Shown here in pieces: positions 43,742-53,361 of a stretch of DNA of 64,000 nt. The notes under the pieces are model-generated. The model was not told the DNA's origin. It worked only from the letters and a program-made list of their open reading frames with translations, and did not search any database. Each line of letters begins with the position of its first letter. Position 1 is the first letter of the stretch. Made by a program: the position numbers and the translations under genes. This DNA comes from Candidatus Phosphitivorax anaerolimi (GTDB lineage: Bacteria; Desulfobacterota; Desulfomonilia; UBA1062), in assembly GCA_001896555.1 (NCBI GenBank), contig MPOS01000034.1, positions 1-64,000 on the forward strand. The letters run 5' to 3'.

Positions 43742-46700
43742 ATGCATCGGATCAAACGACATGTCTCTCATGCAAAACAGAGGAAGGTCTTCTTCCATCC
43801 GCACGGCATGAGGCCGGATAGCCTGAATGCGGGGATCATCCATCTCGATGAAAACCTGCAGATCATCCAGGCGAACCATGCCGCTGCAACGATCCTGAAG
43901 ACAGGCCTCAAGTCTTTTCAGGGGATAGGCCTGAAAGACCTCCTGCCTGCTGAGATCCTGGACAGGATCTCCTGCGTATGCCTCCAGGCACAGCGGGATC
44001 ATGCAATGATCAGCCTGAAGACGTGCGGTCCGGGCCGGCAGCTGATCCGATACCACGGCCTGTCGACCGGGACGGGGTTTGTCCTCATCCTGGAGGACAT
44101 CACCGGCAAAATACGGGAACGCGCTGCAGGCATGACTACCCCGCCTAAAGAAATCTTTGCGTCCATCCGAGCCGGGGCTCCACTGCCAAAGGTCACGGCC
44201 GATACCCGGGCCATATTCGACGCCGCCAACGATGTGATCTTCATCCACGATCCCGCGACCGGCCGGATTCTGGATGTGAATAAGAAAATCACTGACATGT
44301 ACGGCTATACTCCTGAAGAGGCCCGGAGACTTACCGTGGAAGACCTGAGCTCGGGCATCCCCCCCTATACTGAAGAAGGTGCGCAGGAACTTATCAGAAA
44401 GACCCTTGTCGACGGCGAGCTGATGTTCGAGTGGCAGGCCAGAGACAAGGAGGGGCGTATCTTCTGGGAGGAGGTGAACCTGAAAAAGGCCCTCATCGCA
44501 GGAGAGATCAGGATCGTGGCAGTAGTCCGCGACATCACCGAGCGCAAGCAGGCCCAGGAGAAACTCCGGGAAAGCCAGGTCTTTCTCTCCACACTCTTGA
44601 ACAACCTTCCCGGCATGGCATACCGGTGCAAAAACGACGAGCACTGGACCATGGAGTTTGTCAGCAAGGGCTGTCAGGAGCTGACCGGCTACCGTCCCGA
44701 GGATCTGAAGGAAAACCGGGTGCTTCCGTATGCATCTCTGATCCACCCGGACGATCGGGCGTACGTGTGGGAGGAAATCCAGAAGGCGCATCAGAATCGG
44801 TGTCCGTTCACGATAACATACCGGATAAAGGCTGCGGACTCGCGTCTGAAATGGGTCTGGGAGCAGGGACAGGGCATCTTTTCATCGCTGGGCGAGGTGA
44901 CGGCGGTTGAAGGGTTCATCACGGACATCACCGAGCACAAAGAGATAGAAGAACGCCTGCGCAAGAGCGAGCAGCGGCTCGTCATGGCGCAGAGGTCGGG
45001 CCGCGTAGGCATTTTCGACTGGGACATTCTCTCAGACCGGCACTTCTGGTCCGATGAGATGAGGGAGATATACCACCTGCCCCATGATTTCGACGGCACC
45101 TTTGAGAGCTGGAAGCGGCTGATTCATCCGGATGACCTGCGCGCCATGTTCCGAAAGTTCAAGGAGGCCGTCTCCATGCACTTGAGAGAGGTCGAGTCGG
45201 ATTATCGTGTCATCCTGCAGAACGGCGAGGTACGCTGGTACACCGACCGGGGGGTCATTCACTACGACGAGTCGGGCAGACCTGTGCGCGTGATCGGCGC
45301 CACTGTGGACATCACCGAGCGGAAAAAGACTCAGGATGCGCTCCAGGATCTCAAAGACAAGCTCGACCAGAAGGTAAAGACACGAACCAAGGCTCTGAAC
45401 CAGGTGGTCGAGAAGCTGAAAGAACAGAAGGAAATCCTCCAGACCGTTATCGACCACATTCCCGCCATGCTGATCTTCACCGATCACCAGGGGAAGGTCA
45501 GGCTGATCAACCGGGAGATGGAACGCGTCTCCGGGTGGTCTCTGGAAGAGGCGCGGAACATGGACTTTATCACCGCGGCGTTTCCCGATGAACGGATGCG
45601 CAGCGTGGTCCTCGACGCCGTCCGCAAGGGCCGATCCGATTGGCTTGAGTTGGAAGCGGTGACCCGCTCTGGCGAGACGCACCCCTGCCTGTGGACCCAT
45701 GTCCGCCTCTCCGACGGATCGGTAATCGGCATCGGGATCGACATCAGCGCCCGCCGGAAGATGGAGCAGGACCTCAAGCGGCTGGCCTTTGCCATCGAAC
45801 AGGCCGGCGAGGGGATTGTCCTGTTGAACCCCGACTGGGTGATTGAGTATGTCAATCCGGCCTTCGAGCGCATCAGCGGCTACAGCCGCGGAGAGCTTAT
45901 CGGCAGGAGGGTCGATTGCGTCAGAGAGAACTTTCTCAATGCCCAGAGCTGCGAGGAATTCAACCGGACATTGGCACAGGGCAGGACCTGGAACTCTCAT
46001 CAGAGACGGCAGAACAAATCCGGCACCATGGTTGAGGTGAATCTCACGGTGTCGCCCGTGCACGACGAGAAGGGACAAACCGTCAACTATGTCTCCGTGG
46101 TGCGGGACGTGACCCGCGAGATCGCGATCAGCCAGCGCATGTCCCAGAACCAGAAGCTGGAGGCCATCGGCACCCTGGCAGGCGGGATAGCCCACGATCT
46201 GAAGAACATCTTCACCCCTATCGTGCTCAATGCCGAGATCGCTCTGATGGATCTGGAGGCCGATCATCCCGCCTTTCCCCTTATCCGGGAGATACAGGAG
46301 GCGGCCAAGATGGGGTCCGATCTCACCAGGCAGATCGTCACCTTCAGCCGCCGGAGCCTCAAGGAGAAAACCCCCCTTCAGATCACTCCTCTGATCGAGG
46401 AGGCATTGAGCTTCCTCAGGTCGGCCCTGCCCACGACCATTGCTATCCACCCGCGTCTCAGCGCGGGAAACGCCTGCGTGCTGGCGGACCCCACCCAGAT
46501 CAAACAGGTTATGCTCAATCTCGGCAACAATGCAGGCTATGCCATGCGGAAGCACGGCGGTGAGCTCGTGGTCGAACTCAGCCGGGAAACCTTAAGCGCA
46601 CAACAGGCATCCGGGATCTCACCCGGCCTTGCACCGGGCCCCTATGTCCGCATCACGGTGCGTGATACGGGTGAAGGCATGGATGAAGCGATCATGCAGC

Positions 46701-46909
46701 GCATCTTCGATCCCTTCTTCACCACAAAGGACAAGGCCGAGGGCACGGGGATGGGCCTCTCGGTTGTGCACGGGATCGTGCGCGACCATCGGGGTGGCAT
46801 CACCGTGCAGAGCGAGCCCGGCAGGGGAGCGGCCTTCACGGTCTACCTGCCGGAGGTGAAGGGGCCGGCTGCAGGAAAAAACAAGCCCGCATCCTGTCCT
46901 GCTCAATGA
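43742..46909 (+). CDS. Multi-PAS sensor histidine kinase
   Basis: A 1055-residue cytosolic sensor kinase with no signal peptide or membrane segment. Six PAS/PAC units can be followed: about 25-125 (diverged), 150-275, 280-405, 410-530, 570-690 and 690-810; several end in the PAC tag DITERK or DITEHK. A coiled coil (525-570, VKTRTKALNQVVEKLKEQKEIL) splits them. The phosphoacceptor is His818 in GGIAHDLKNIF; the ATPase domain has NLGNNAGYAM, DTGEGMDE and GTGMGLSVVHGI boxes. No receiver domain and no response regulator gene in the window, so it is an orphan. PAS units may bind haem, flavin or small molecules. Confidence 0.92.
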   Translation: MHRIKRHVSHAKQRKVFFHPHGMRPDSLNAGIIHLDENLQIIQANHAAATILKTGLKSFQGIGLKDLLPAEILDRISCVCLQAQRDHAMISLKTCGPGRQLIRYHGLSTGTGFVLILEDITGKIRERAAGMTTPPKEIFASIRAGAPLPKVTADTRAIFDAANDVIFIHDPATGRILDVNKKITDMYGYTPEEARRLTVEDLSSGIPPYTEEGAQELIRKTLVDGELMFEWQARDKEGRIFWEEVNLKKALIAGEIRIVAVVRDITERKQAQEKLRESQVFLSTLLNNLPGMAYRCKNDEHWTMEFVSKGCQELTGYRPEDLKENRVLPYASLIHPDDRAYVWEEIQKAHQNRCPFTITYRIKAADSRLKWVWEQGQGIFSSLGEVTAVEGFITDITEHKEIEERLRKSEQRLVMAQRSGRVGIFDWDILSDRHFWSDEMREIYHLPHDFDGTFESWKRLIHPDDLRAMFRKFKEAVSMHLREVESDYRVILQNGEVRWYTDRGVIHYDESGRPVRVIGATVDITERKKTQDALQDLKDKLDQKVKTRTKALNQVVEKLKEQKEILQTVIDHIPAMLIFTDHQGKVRLINREMERVSGWSLEEARNMDFITAAFPDERMRSVVLDAVRKGRSDWLELEAVTRSGETHPCLWTHVRLSDGSVIGIGIDISARRKMEQDLKRLAFAIEQAGEGIVLLNPDWVIEYVNPAFERISGYSRGELIGRRVDCVRENFLNAQSCEEFNRTLAQGRTWNSHQRRQNKSGTMVEVNLTVSPVHDEKGQTVNYVSVVRDVTREIAISQRMSQNQKLEAIGTLAGGIAHDLKNIFTPIVLNAEIALMDLEADHPAFPLIREIQEAAKMGSDLTRQIVTFSRRSLKEKTPLQITPLIEEALSFLRSALPTTIAIHPRLSAGNACVLADPTQIKQVMLNLGNNAGYAMRKHGGELVVELSRETLSAQQASGISPGLAPGPYVRITVRDTGEGMDEAIMQRIFDPFFTTKDKAEGTGMGLSVVHGIVRDHRGGITVQSEPGRGAAFTVYLPEVKGPAAGKNKPASCPAQ

Positions 46910-47017
46910 GGATGATCCTGATCAGACCCATGGCGGGGTGATTGCAGAGCCGGGCTGCCTGAAGCGTTTCATCATCCCCTATCACGATGCCCCTATGAGC
47001 CGGGCCTCTTTAAGGAA

Positions 47018-48061
47018 TCATTGTCTGGAAGCCTTCTTCTCCCGCTTGTTTTTATAGAGCAGTTCATCCGCCTTTTTCAGGATCCCGGCCGGGTCTTCGG
47101 CCTCCGCCATATCCATGGATGCGATCCCGTAGCTGAAGAAAACCGGCACCGGGGTGCCCGCCAGGGTCAGAGGGTGCGCTTTGAAATACTCCTGCATGCG
47201 ATGGATGAGGTGCTCCGCCTCCTGGGGAGAGGTTTCGGGCAGGATGATCACGAACTCGTCCCCGGCAAAGCGCGAGACGAGGTCGGTCTGCCGGACCATC
47301 CTGCGCATGATCGCTGCCGCGTATGTCAGGAGCTCATCGCCGTTGTCATGCCCGAGAGTGTCGTTGACCTTCTTGAAGTCGTCCAAGTCGATGAACACCA
47401 CACTCAGCCGCCCCTCGTACCGCCTTGCCCTGCCCATCTCCCGGCTCAGGGCCCTTTCCATGGCCCTGCGGTTCAGCAGCCCGGTCAGAGGATCCTGAAA
47501 GGCCAGGGCCTTGATCTCCTCATGGGCGGCCACATTGGAAAGGCAGATGGAAACCACGAGACCCAGCTGCTCCAAGAGGCTGGTGTCGGAATCAGGGGAA
47601 AACCGCTCGGCTGATATGTCGGCGAAGTTCAGGCTCCCCGCTGTCTCGCCGTCGAGGCTGATGGGCACCACCGCTATGGAATTGAAGCTCTTTCGGAGCC
47701 CCTCGGGAACCAGCGCGGCGAAGCGGCCGAGATCGGTGTTGCCGAGCACGGGCCGGTCGCACTCGGGCACTACGAGAGAAAATGCGTGCCGGTCGATGAT
47801 CTTGAGCTGGTTTTCCGGAATGGCTGAGGCGGCATAGGCCTTGATGATCCTGATGGCCCTGCCGGTATCTACGAGCGTGACCCAGACGTATCCCACGGAG
47901 AATGTGTTCATGATGGCGGAAAGCAGCTTGTGAAAGAAACCCTCGAAGTCCAGGATGGAGAGCACGCTCGCCTCCACCTCGAAAAACTTCCGGGCGGTCT
48001 CCTCGTTCTCCCTGACCCGGGAGAGCAGGCCCCTGATTTCGCTTTCCGTATAGAATTTCAT
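47018..48061 (-). CDS. GAF-GGDEF diguanylate cyclase
   Basis: A 347-residue cytosolic protein. An N-terminal coil and GAF domain (about 25-180; DUF484-like ending ISICLSNVAAHEEI) is joined to a GGDEF domain (about 190-345) with DPLTGLLNRRAM, VVFIDLDDFKKVND and the active-site SRFAGDEFVII. The signature reads AGDEF rather than GGDEF, a variant usually still active. An RxxD inhibitory site is not evident. The ATG at 48061 follows GGGGGA. It would make c-di-GMP in answer to a small-molecule signal; the HD-GYP protein at 40851 is a possible opponent. Confidence 0.9.
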   Translation of the reverse strand: MKFYTESEIRGLLSRVRENEETARKFFEVEASVLSILDFEGFFHKLLSAIMNTFSVGYVWVTLVDTGRAIRIIKAYAASAIPENQLKIIDRHAFSLVVPECDRPVLGNTDLGRFAALVPEGLRKSFNSIAVVPISLDGETAGSLNFADISAERFSPDSDTSLLEQLGLVVSICLSNVAAHEEIKALAFQDPLTGLLNRRAMERALSREMGRARRYEGRLSVVFIDLDDFKKVNDTLGHDNGDELLTYAAAIMRRMVRQTDLVSRFAGDEFVIILPETSPQEAEHLIHRMQEYFKAHPLTLAGTPVPVFFSYGIASMDMAEAEDPAGILKKADELLYKNKREKKASRQ

Positions 48062-48280
48062 GCCCGGTTCCCCCAGATAAGAACTATAGACGAATGAAAA
48101 AAACTCTGCAATGACAAGAATATCGTGAAACACCCGTGGGTTTTTCCGGATACCACCCCCTTACACTCACATGCGGATGGAAAAAACATCAGGGATGAAC
48201 AGTGTTTATGTGTTGTATTAATATCTATCGTATGATTACATGGCTGACAGATAACATATTTATTCTGACGGGGTCGGCCC

Positions 48281-49024
48281 ATGGAAGAGAATCGGACCAG
48301 CATTTCACCGATCGTCAAGGCGCCGAACATCCCTACCCAGGTTGCGGAGCAGATCATCGACCTCATCACACGGGGCATCCTGAAGACGGGCGAGCGCCTT
48401 CCCCCTGAGCACACGATGACCAGAATGATGGGCATCAGCAGGATCTCGCTGCGCGAGGCCATGAAGATGCTGGAGGCTAAAGGATATATCGAATCCCGGC
48501 ACAAGCGGGGCAAGTTTGTGAGGGTCCCTGAGGAAGGGGAAAAAACATCCATTGAAGACCTGCTTTCCGTCGATCCCGGCAAGATATGGGAGCTGCTCTG
48601 CGTCCGGAGGATCCTCGACGCCAAGGCAGCGGCCATGGCGTGCGAATGCGCCACCATCGAGGAAAAAAAGGCCCTTCGATCATTCTGCGTAAAGGCAGCC
48701 CGGGGAAATCTCGCCCGCCAGGTCCCCATCGGCCCGGAGGGCGGGAGGCTCTATGCCCGATTCTTCGATACACTCATTGAATCAACCCATAATACGATCT
48801 TCATCCAACTGAGGAAATCCATCGACACCCTGCTCCTGGGAGCGTTTCCCTTCAGCCGCAAGAAACTCTCGACGATCAAAGGGAGTGCAGCCCGCATCAT
48901 CGAGCAGCTCGGCGCTCTTACCGATGCGATCGAAAAGAACGACCCACAGGCCGCCGAGGCTGCACTGATCACCCACATCGAATATCTCGAGAAATCCCTT
49001 AAAAAGGCCATCGATCATCTGTAG
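48281..49024 (+). CDS. GntR-family (FadR subgroup) transcriptional regulator
   Basis: A 247-residue DNA-binding protein. The N-terminal winged helix (about 15-80) has LPPEHTMTRMMGISRISLREAMKMLEAKGYI; the C-terminal all-helical FCD ligand domain (about 90-235) is FadR-like, with a bundle fit for acyl-CoA or organic acids. It is convergent with the acyl-CoA dehydrogenase/synthetase operon at 49390-52222, whose promoter carries a TTGT-N3-ACAA palindrome of GntR type. TTGTATTA in its own upstream region (48213-48220) shares half of that site, so autoregulation is possible. Confidence 0.9.
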   Translation: MEENRTSISPIVKAPNIPTQVAEQIIDLITRGILKTGERLPPEHTMTRMMGISRISLREAMKMLEAKGYIESRHKRGKFVRVPEEGEKTSIEDLLSVDPGKIWELLCVRRILDAKAAAMACECATIEEKKALRSFCVKAARGNLARQVPIGPEGGRLYARFFDTLIESTHNTIFIQLRKSIDTLLLGAFPFSRKKLSTIKGSAARIIEQLGALTDAIEKNDPQAAEAALITHIEYLEKSLKKAIDHL

Positions 49025-49041
49025 GGCCTAAGATGCAAGGC

Positions 49042-49079
49042 AAAAAAATACCGCGGCCCGAATCGGTGAAGGGCCGCGG
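49042..49079 (-). terminator. Terminator of the acyl-CoA dehydrogenase operon
   Basis: A perfect 9-bp CCGCGGCCC/GGGCCGCGG stem (49051-49059 with 49071-49079), followed on the minus strand by a T7 run (49042-49048). It ends minus-strand transcription before it enters gntR, though it lies over 300 bases from the dehydrogenase stop. Confidence 0.7.
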
Positions 49080-49389
49080 CTCAAGCAAGTGAGAAGATAC
49101 GTGGAACTTGTCTTGGTGCAAGGCTTTTTTAAGCCTTTCTTTCCTCAGTCTTTCCGATGTGCTTTTTTACCGCCTGCTCACCCTGGGTGCGCCCCCCGCT
49201 GCCCCCGGCCGCGTTACAGGGCACAAGCGAGGGGGCGCCCCATCACGAATGATGCTTGGAGAGTAACATGGCCTTGCTCGTCTTCAATCGCCTCTGCGGT
49301 GCGCTTAAGCGGGCACCGCGAAGAAAAGAACCTCCTTTTCTTCCTCTGAACTTGTCCGTACCCCGCCCTATGGTATCCCGGCCTTTTCC
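49080..49389. other. Gap after the acyl-CoA dehydrogenase gene
   Basis: Contains the gntR terminator at 49120-49143 and a GCGGTGC/GCACCGC hairpin near 49296-49319 inside GC-rich sequence. No supported gene; the minus-strand frame at 49214-49531 is a continuation in another frame and was rejected. Confidence 0.35.
49120..49143 (+). terminator. Probable terminator of the gntR gene
   Basis: AAGGCTT/AAGCCTT with a TTTT loop, followed by TTCTTTCCTC. Small but well placed, 96 bases after gntR. Confidence 0.55.
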
Positions 49390-50541
49390 TTAAAGCCCCA
49401 TCTGCCTGCTGATGATGAGCAGCATGATCTCCGAGGTGCCGGCATAGATCGTCTGCACCCGGGCATCCCGGAACATCCGGGCGATGGGGTACTCCTCCAT
49501 GTATCCATAGCCTCCATGGAACTGCACGCACTTGCTCACCACCTGGTTGAGCATCTCGCAGATCCAGTATTTGGCAATGGAAGCGCGTTTGACATCGAGC
49601 CTGCCTTCCATGTGGTCCAGGATGCAGGTGTCCAGAAAGGCCCTCCCGACCTCGATCTCAGCGGCCATCTTGGCGAGCTCGAACGAGATATACTGGAACC
49701 GGCTGATTGGCCTGCCGAAGGCCTCCCTCGTCTTGGTGTAATCAATCGTCACACGCAGGGCCTCCTCCGCTCCCACCTGCGAGCCCATGGCGCAAACGAG
49801 CCGCTCCTGCTGAAGCTTCTGCATGAGATAGAAGAACCCCTTGCCCTCTTCTCCCAGCAGGTTCGAGGCCGGGACCCTGCAGTCCACAAAGGCCATTTCC
49901 GCGGTATCCTGGGAGTGCAGGCCGATCTTCTCAAGCCTCCTTCCCTTCTCGAACCCGGGCGTGCCGTCTTCCACCACGATCAGGGACATCCCTTCGTAGG
50001 GAGAGGCAGCATGTGGGTTGGTCACTGCGGCGACAATGACCAGGTCGCAGCACAGGCCGTTTGAGATGAAGGTCTTCTGCCCGTTGATGATGAAGTCGTC
50101 CCCGTCCCTGACCGCCGTGGTCCTCATGGCGGCCAGGTCGGAGCCGGTCCCCGGCTCGGTCATGGCCACTGCGGTGATGATGTCTCCGCTCGCGCATCCC
50201 GGCAGCCACCTTTGCTTCTGTTCGGTCGTGCCGTAGCTGTGCAGGTAGGGGACTACGATATCCGAGTGCAGGGGAAAGAAGAACCCCCCGCAGTGCGTTC
50301 TGGCCAGCTCCTCGGTGAGGATGTAGGAATAGAGGAAATCCGCTCCTACGCCGCCATACTCTTCTTCGAGCCAGGGGCACAGAAAGCCCTGTTCGCCCAT
50401 CTTTTTCCACGCGGATCTGGGCACCATTCCCTCCTTTTCCCAGATATCCGCGTAGGGTGTCACCTCCTTTTCGAAAAACCTGCGCACCTGATCGCGGAAC
50501 AGGAGATGTTCGTCGGTGTAGTGCCTCTCAAGCAGTGACAT
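49390..50541 (-). CDS. Acyl-CoA dehydrogenase (long-chain type)
   Basis: A 383-residue FAD enzyme oxidising acyl-CoA to enoyl-CoA. AMTEPGTGSDLAAM and GQKTFISNG form the flavin site, QFHGGYGYMEEYPI and IYAGTSEIM the C-terminal signature. The YEGT glutamate used by medium-chain enzymes is alanine here (YAGTSEIM), as in the long-chain and isovaleryl groups where the base lies in an earlier helix. The ATG at 50541 follows GAAGGAGGAA. Second gene of an operon with the acyl-CoA synthetase, 58 bases behind it. Confidence 0.92.
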   Translation of the reverse strand: MSLLERHYTDEHLLFRDQVRRFFEKEVTPYADIWEKEGMVPRSAWKKMGEQGFLCPWLEEEYGGVGADFLYSYILTEELARTHCGGFFFPLHSDIVVPYLHSYGTTEQKQRWLPGCASGDIITAVAMTEPGTGSDLAAMRTTAVRDGDDFIINGQKTFISNGLCCDLVIVAAVTNPHAASPYEGMSLIVVEDGTPGFEKGRRLEKIGLHSQDTAEMAFVDCRVPASNLLGEEGKGFFYLMQKLQQERLVCAMGSQVGAEEALRVTIDYTKTREAFGRPISRFQYISFELAKMAAEIEVGRAFLDTCILDHMEGRLDVKRASIAKYWICEMLNQVVSKCVQFHGGYGYMEEYPIARMFRDARVQTIYAGTSEIMLLIISRQMGL

Positions 50542-50599
50542 ACATTCCTCCTTCGAATACACTGCAGACTGTTGCTCAGCCCGCACGGCACTTTCATTT

Positions 50600-52222
50600 T
50601 CAGACTCGTTCGAATTCACCCGCTGCGTAGAGCCTCCGCAACTCCCGCTTGTCGAACTTGCCCACGCTGGTTTTGGGGATACCGGGCAGAAACACGAAGT
50701 CATCCGGGACCCACCAGGAGGCCCTGACTCTGTCTTTCAGAAAGGCCTTGAGATCGTCTGCGGTCACGCTTTGCCCGTCGGCGACCCTCACGCATGCAAG
50801 GGGCCTCTCCTGCCACTTGGGGTGCGGAACGCCGATGACAGCCGCCTCGGCCACCCCGGGGTGTTCCATGATCAGGTTCTCCAGATCTACGGATGAGATC
50901 CACTCTCCTGCGCTCTTGACCAGGTCTTTGGTTCGGTCTACGAGCCGGATATACCCCTCGGGGTCAATGGTGGCCACATCCCCGGTGTGGTACCATCCGC
51001 CGGCAAAGGCATCTTTTGAGCGCTCAGGGTCCCGATAGTATTCATTCGCGATCCAAGGCCCGCGGAGCAAGATCTCGCCCCATTGTTTGCCGTCCATATC
51101 GACCTCGGCGCCGTCCATCCCCACAATCTTCATCTCCAGGCCCATGACCAGGAGGCCCACACTGGTGCGGATGTCGTAGAGCTCCTCATCGCTCAAGCCG
51201 GTCATATAGCTCTTGGGCAGGGCGGCGGAAACCAAAGGCGTGGTCTCCGTGGCCCCGTAGGCCTGCTTGATGGGAAAGTTGTACTTTTCGTTGAGGGTCT
51301 TGAGCAGATGCAAAGGCATCGCCGCACCCCCGCTCACGATGGTCTTCAAGGATGAGAAGTCGTGCCAGCCGCCCTTTTCCAGATAATCGAACAGGAGCAT
51401 CCAGATGGTGGGTACACCCGCAGTAAAGGTGACCTTTTCATCCGCGATCATCCGGCAGAGCTTCTCCATGTTGATGACCTCTCTGCCCGGCAGCACCTGC
51501 TTACACGCGGCAATGAGCCCCGCGAACGGTGCACACCAGGCATTGGCATGGAACATGGGCACGATGTGGAGGATGCAATCGGACTCTCCGGCGCCGAAGG
51601 TGATCCCTACAGTGAGGCTGTGGAGCACGATGGCCCGGTGGGAATACACCACGCCCTTGGGATCGCCCGTGGTGGCCGAGGTATAGCAGATCATCGCCGG
51701 ATCGTGCTCGCTCAAATCATCCGGAAAATCGTACTCATCGGGGAAATCCGCGATCAGATCGTCATAGAGTACGATGTTTTCGATACCCGTCTGGGGAAGC
51801 ACGCCCGTGTGAGAGAGCACCACGAACTTCTCCACGGTCTTGAGCTGGTCCTTCAGGGGCTCGATGAACATGAGCAGGTCCTCGTCAACGAACACCACCC
51901 GGTCTTCGGCATGGTTGATGATATGGACCAGATGATGCGCCGGAAGCCGGAAATTCACGGTGTGGAGCACAGCCCCGCTGCAGGGCACGCCGAAATAGAG
52001 CTCGAGGTGCCGGTGGTCGTTGAGCGCGATGCTCGCCACCCGGTCTCCGCGCCTGATGCCCAGGGATTTCAGCGCATGGGCCAACCGGCAGACCCGCCGG
52101 TAGTATTCCCCGTAGTTGTATCGGAATACCCCCTCGGGATAGACTGAAACGATCTCCTTTTTCGAAAAATACTTCGCTGTCCGGATCAGATAGGTGCGAA
52201 GCATCAAGGGATAATCCATCAT
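50600..52222 (-). CDS. Fatty/acyl-CoA synthetase (AMP-forming)
   Basis: A 540-residue ANL-superfamily ligase that activates a carboxylic acid as AMP ester and then CoA thioester. Motifs are YTSATTGDPKGVVYSH (ATP loop), QAYGATETTP, GWYHTGDVATIDPEGYIRLVDRTKDLVKSAGEWIS (hinge) and PKTSVGKFDKRELR with the catalytic lysine. Length fits medium/long-chain FadD-like or AlkK-like enzymes. The ATG at 52222 follows GGGGGTTTTCC. First gene of the operon; with the dehydrogenase it covers the first two steps of beta-oxidation. Confidence 0.92.
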   Translation of the reverse strand: MMDYPLMLRTYLIRTAKYFSKKEIVSVYPEGVFRYNYGEYYRRVCRLAHALKSLGIRRGDRVASIALNDHRHLELYFGVPCSGAVLHTVNFRLPAHHLVHIINHAEDRVVFVDEDLLMFIEPLKDQLKTVEKFVVLSHTGVLPQTGIENIVLYDDLIADFPDEYDFPDDLSEHDPAMICYTSATTGDPKGVVYSHRAIVLHSLTVGITFGAGESDCILHIVPMFHANAWCAPFAGLIAACKQVLPGREVINMEKLCRMIADEKVTFTAGVPTIWMLLFDYLEKGGWHDFSSLKTIVSGGAAMPLHLLKTLNEKYNFPIKQAYGATETTPLVSAALPKSYMTGLSDEELYDIRTSVGLLVMGLEMKIVGMDGAEVDMDGKQWGEILLRGPWIANEYYRDPERSKDAFAGGWYHTGDVATIDPEGYIRLVDRTKDLVKSAGEWISSVDLENLIMEHPGVAEAAVIGVPHPKWQERPLACVRVADGQSVTADDLKAFLKDRVRASWWVPDDFVFLPGIPKTSVGKFDKRELRRLYAAGEFERV

Positions 52223-52236
52223 AACGGAAAACCCCC

Positions 52237-52264
52237 ACAATAGTATTATTGTATTACAATAGTA
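52237..52264. promoter_or_regulatory. GntR/FadR-like operator at the acyl-CoA synthetase promoter
   Basis: A perfect TATTGT-ATT-ACAATA palindrome (52247-52261) with ACAATAGTA direct copies at 52237-52245 and 52256-52264. Its core fits the general GntR site pattern GT-Nx-AC. It spans the predicted transcription start (near 52257), so a bound protein would block initiation. Confidence 0.6.
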
Positions 52265-52293
52265 GTATATGCATTTAATAGGATAATATTCAA
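52264..52293 (-). promoter_or_regulatory. Promoter of the acyl-CoA synthetase/dehydrogenase operon
   Basis: On the minus strand TTGAAT (52288-52293), 18 bases, TATACT (52264-52269). Leader of about 35 bases. Confidence 0.65.
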
Positions 52294-52452
52294 GCCAAAA
52301 GATCATTTCCCTGCTTTTTTTTACATGAAACCCTCCTGCACCCGGTTTAAGCCCGCTTGCAGAGCGGATGATAGGACATCATCATATACTTAGCCCCCAA
52401 AGGTGTGGGGCTTCTCAGGATGTTCCAGCTGGAGGAAGGAGAAGGGGTAATA

Positions 52453-53361
52453 GTGACCCGAAGAAAACTCATGGCTTCCGCACAAGAAAACAATCCCTGG
52501 TACAGCGAACTCGATGATATTCTCAGGGCGGTATCGGGGTCCTTTCTCTTCGGCATTCCGCTGTTGTACACCGAGGAGGTTTGGCTGGTGGGGAATCATG
52601 TGAATGCGCTGTATATGACGCTCGCTCTTTGCATTACCCTGTTCCTGCTCATCATCCTCGATTACGGCGCAGGGTTTCGCAAGAAAAAAGAATACCGGTG
52701 GACGATCTCGATCATGGACAGCCTTGTGGCGCTGGCTGTCGCGATCGTATGCGCCTCACTGAGCCTGATGATCATCGGCGTTCTGCCTCTTGACCTCGGT
52801 CTGGAGAATATCGTCGGCTATATCACCATGGAGGCCATCCCCTTCGGAATAGGGGCGGGCATATCCGATTATCTGGTGGAGGGGCAGCGAACCGAAGGGA
52901 TGGATGAACCGCAGCAGCTAGAGAAAAAAAAGCGGGAAGAAGACAGGACGCCCAGGGGAAAATTACACGGAACACTCGTTGACTTGGGGGCAACCGCACT
53001 GGGGGCGGTTATCATAGGTTTCACCATAGCACCCACGGACGAAGTTCTGCTCATTGCAAGCAGATTGTCGTCTTTGGGTATGCTTCTGATCATTCTGGCC
53101 TCCCTGATCATCTCCTATATCATCGTCTTCGAGGCCTCATTCGTTTCTGAAAGCAAGAGATTGGAACAGCGGGGCATTTTTCAGCATCCTGTCGTAGAGA
53201 CGATCAACTCGTATCTGGCGGCCCTGGCGGTGAGCCTGTTCATGCTCTGGCTCTTTCAGACTGTTGCGACAGACCGGCCCTGGCACGAGTGGTTGAGCTA
53301 TATCCTGGTTCTGGGTTTCCCTGCGAGCATCGGCGGGGCTGCAGGGAGATTGGCGGTATGA
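52453..53361 (+). CDS. TIGR02587-family integral membrane protein
   Basis: A 302-residue protein with about seven hydrophobic helices, recognised from memory as TIGR02587 (DUF2391-like) by SGSFLFGIPLLYTEEVW, LALCITLFLLIILDYGAGFR, the charged central loop (about 155-185) and the end LGFPASIGGAAGRL. Function unknown. GGAGGAAGGAGAAGGGG precedes the GTG at 52453; an ATG six codons later is an alternative. Its stop overlaps the next gene's ATG (ATGA), and the partner is the equally uncharacterised TIGR02588 protein; the two are a conserved pair. Confidence 0.82.
   Translation: MTRRKLMASAQENNPWYSELDDILRAVSGSFLFGIPLLYTEEVWLVGNHVNALYMTLALCITLFLLIILDYGAGFRKKKEYRWTISIMDSLVALAVAIVCASLSLMIIGVLPLDLGLENIVGYITMEAIPFGIGAGISDYLVEGQRTEGMDEPQQLEKKKREEDRTPRGKLHGTLVDLGATALGAVIIGFTIAPTDEVLLIASRLSSLGMLLIILASLIISYIIVFEASFVSESKRLEQRGIFQHPVVETINSYLAALAVSLFMLWLFQTVATDRPWHEWLSYILVLGFPASIGGAAGRLAV

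Noticed and set aside
45032-46555. 507-codon minus-strand ORF
   Set aside because: Mirror of the PAS histidine kinase, with no ribosome site.
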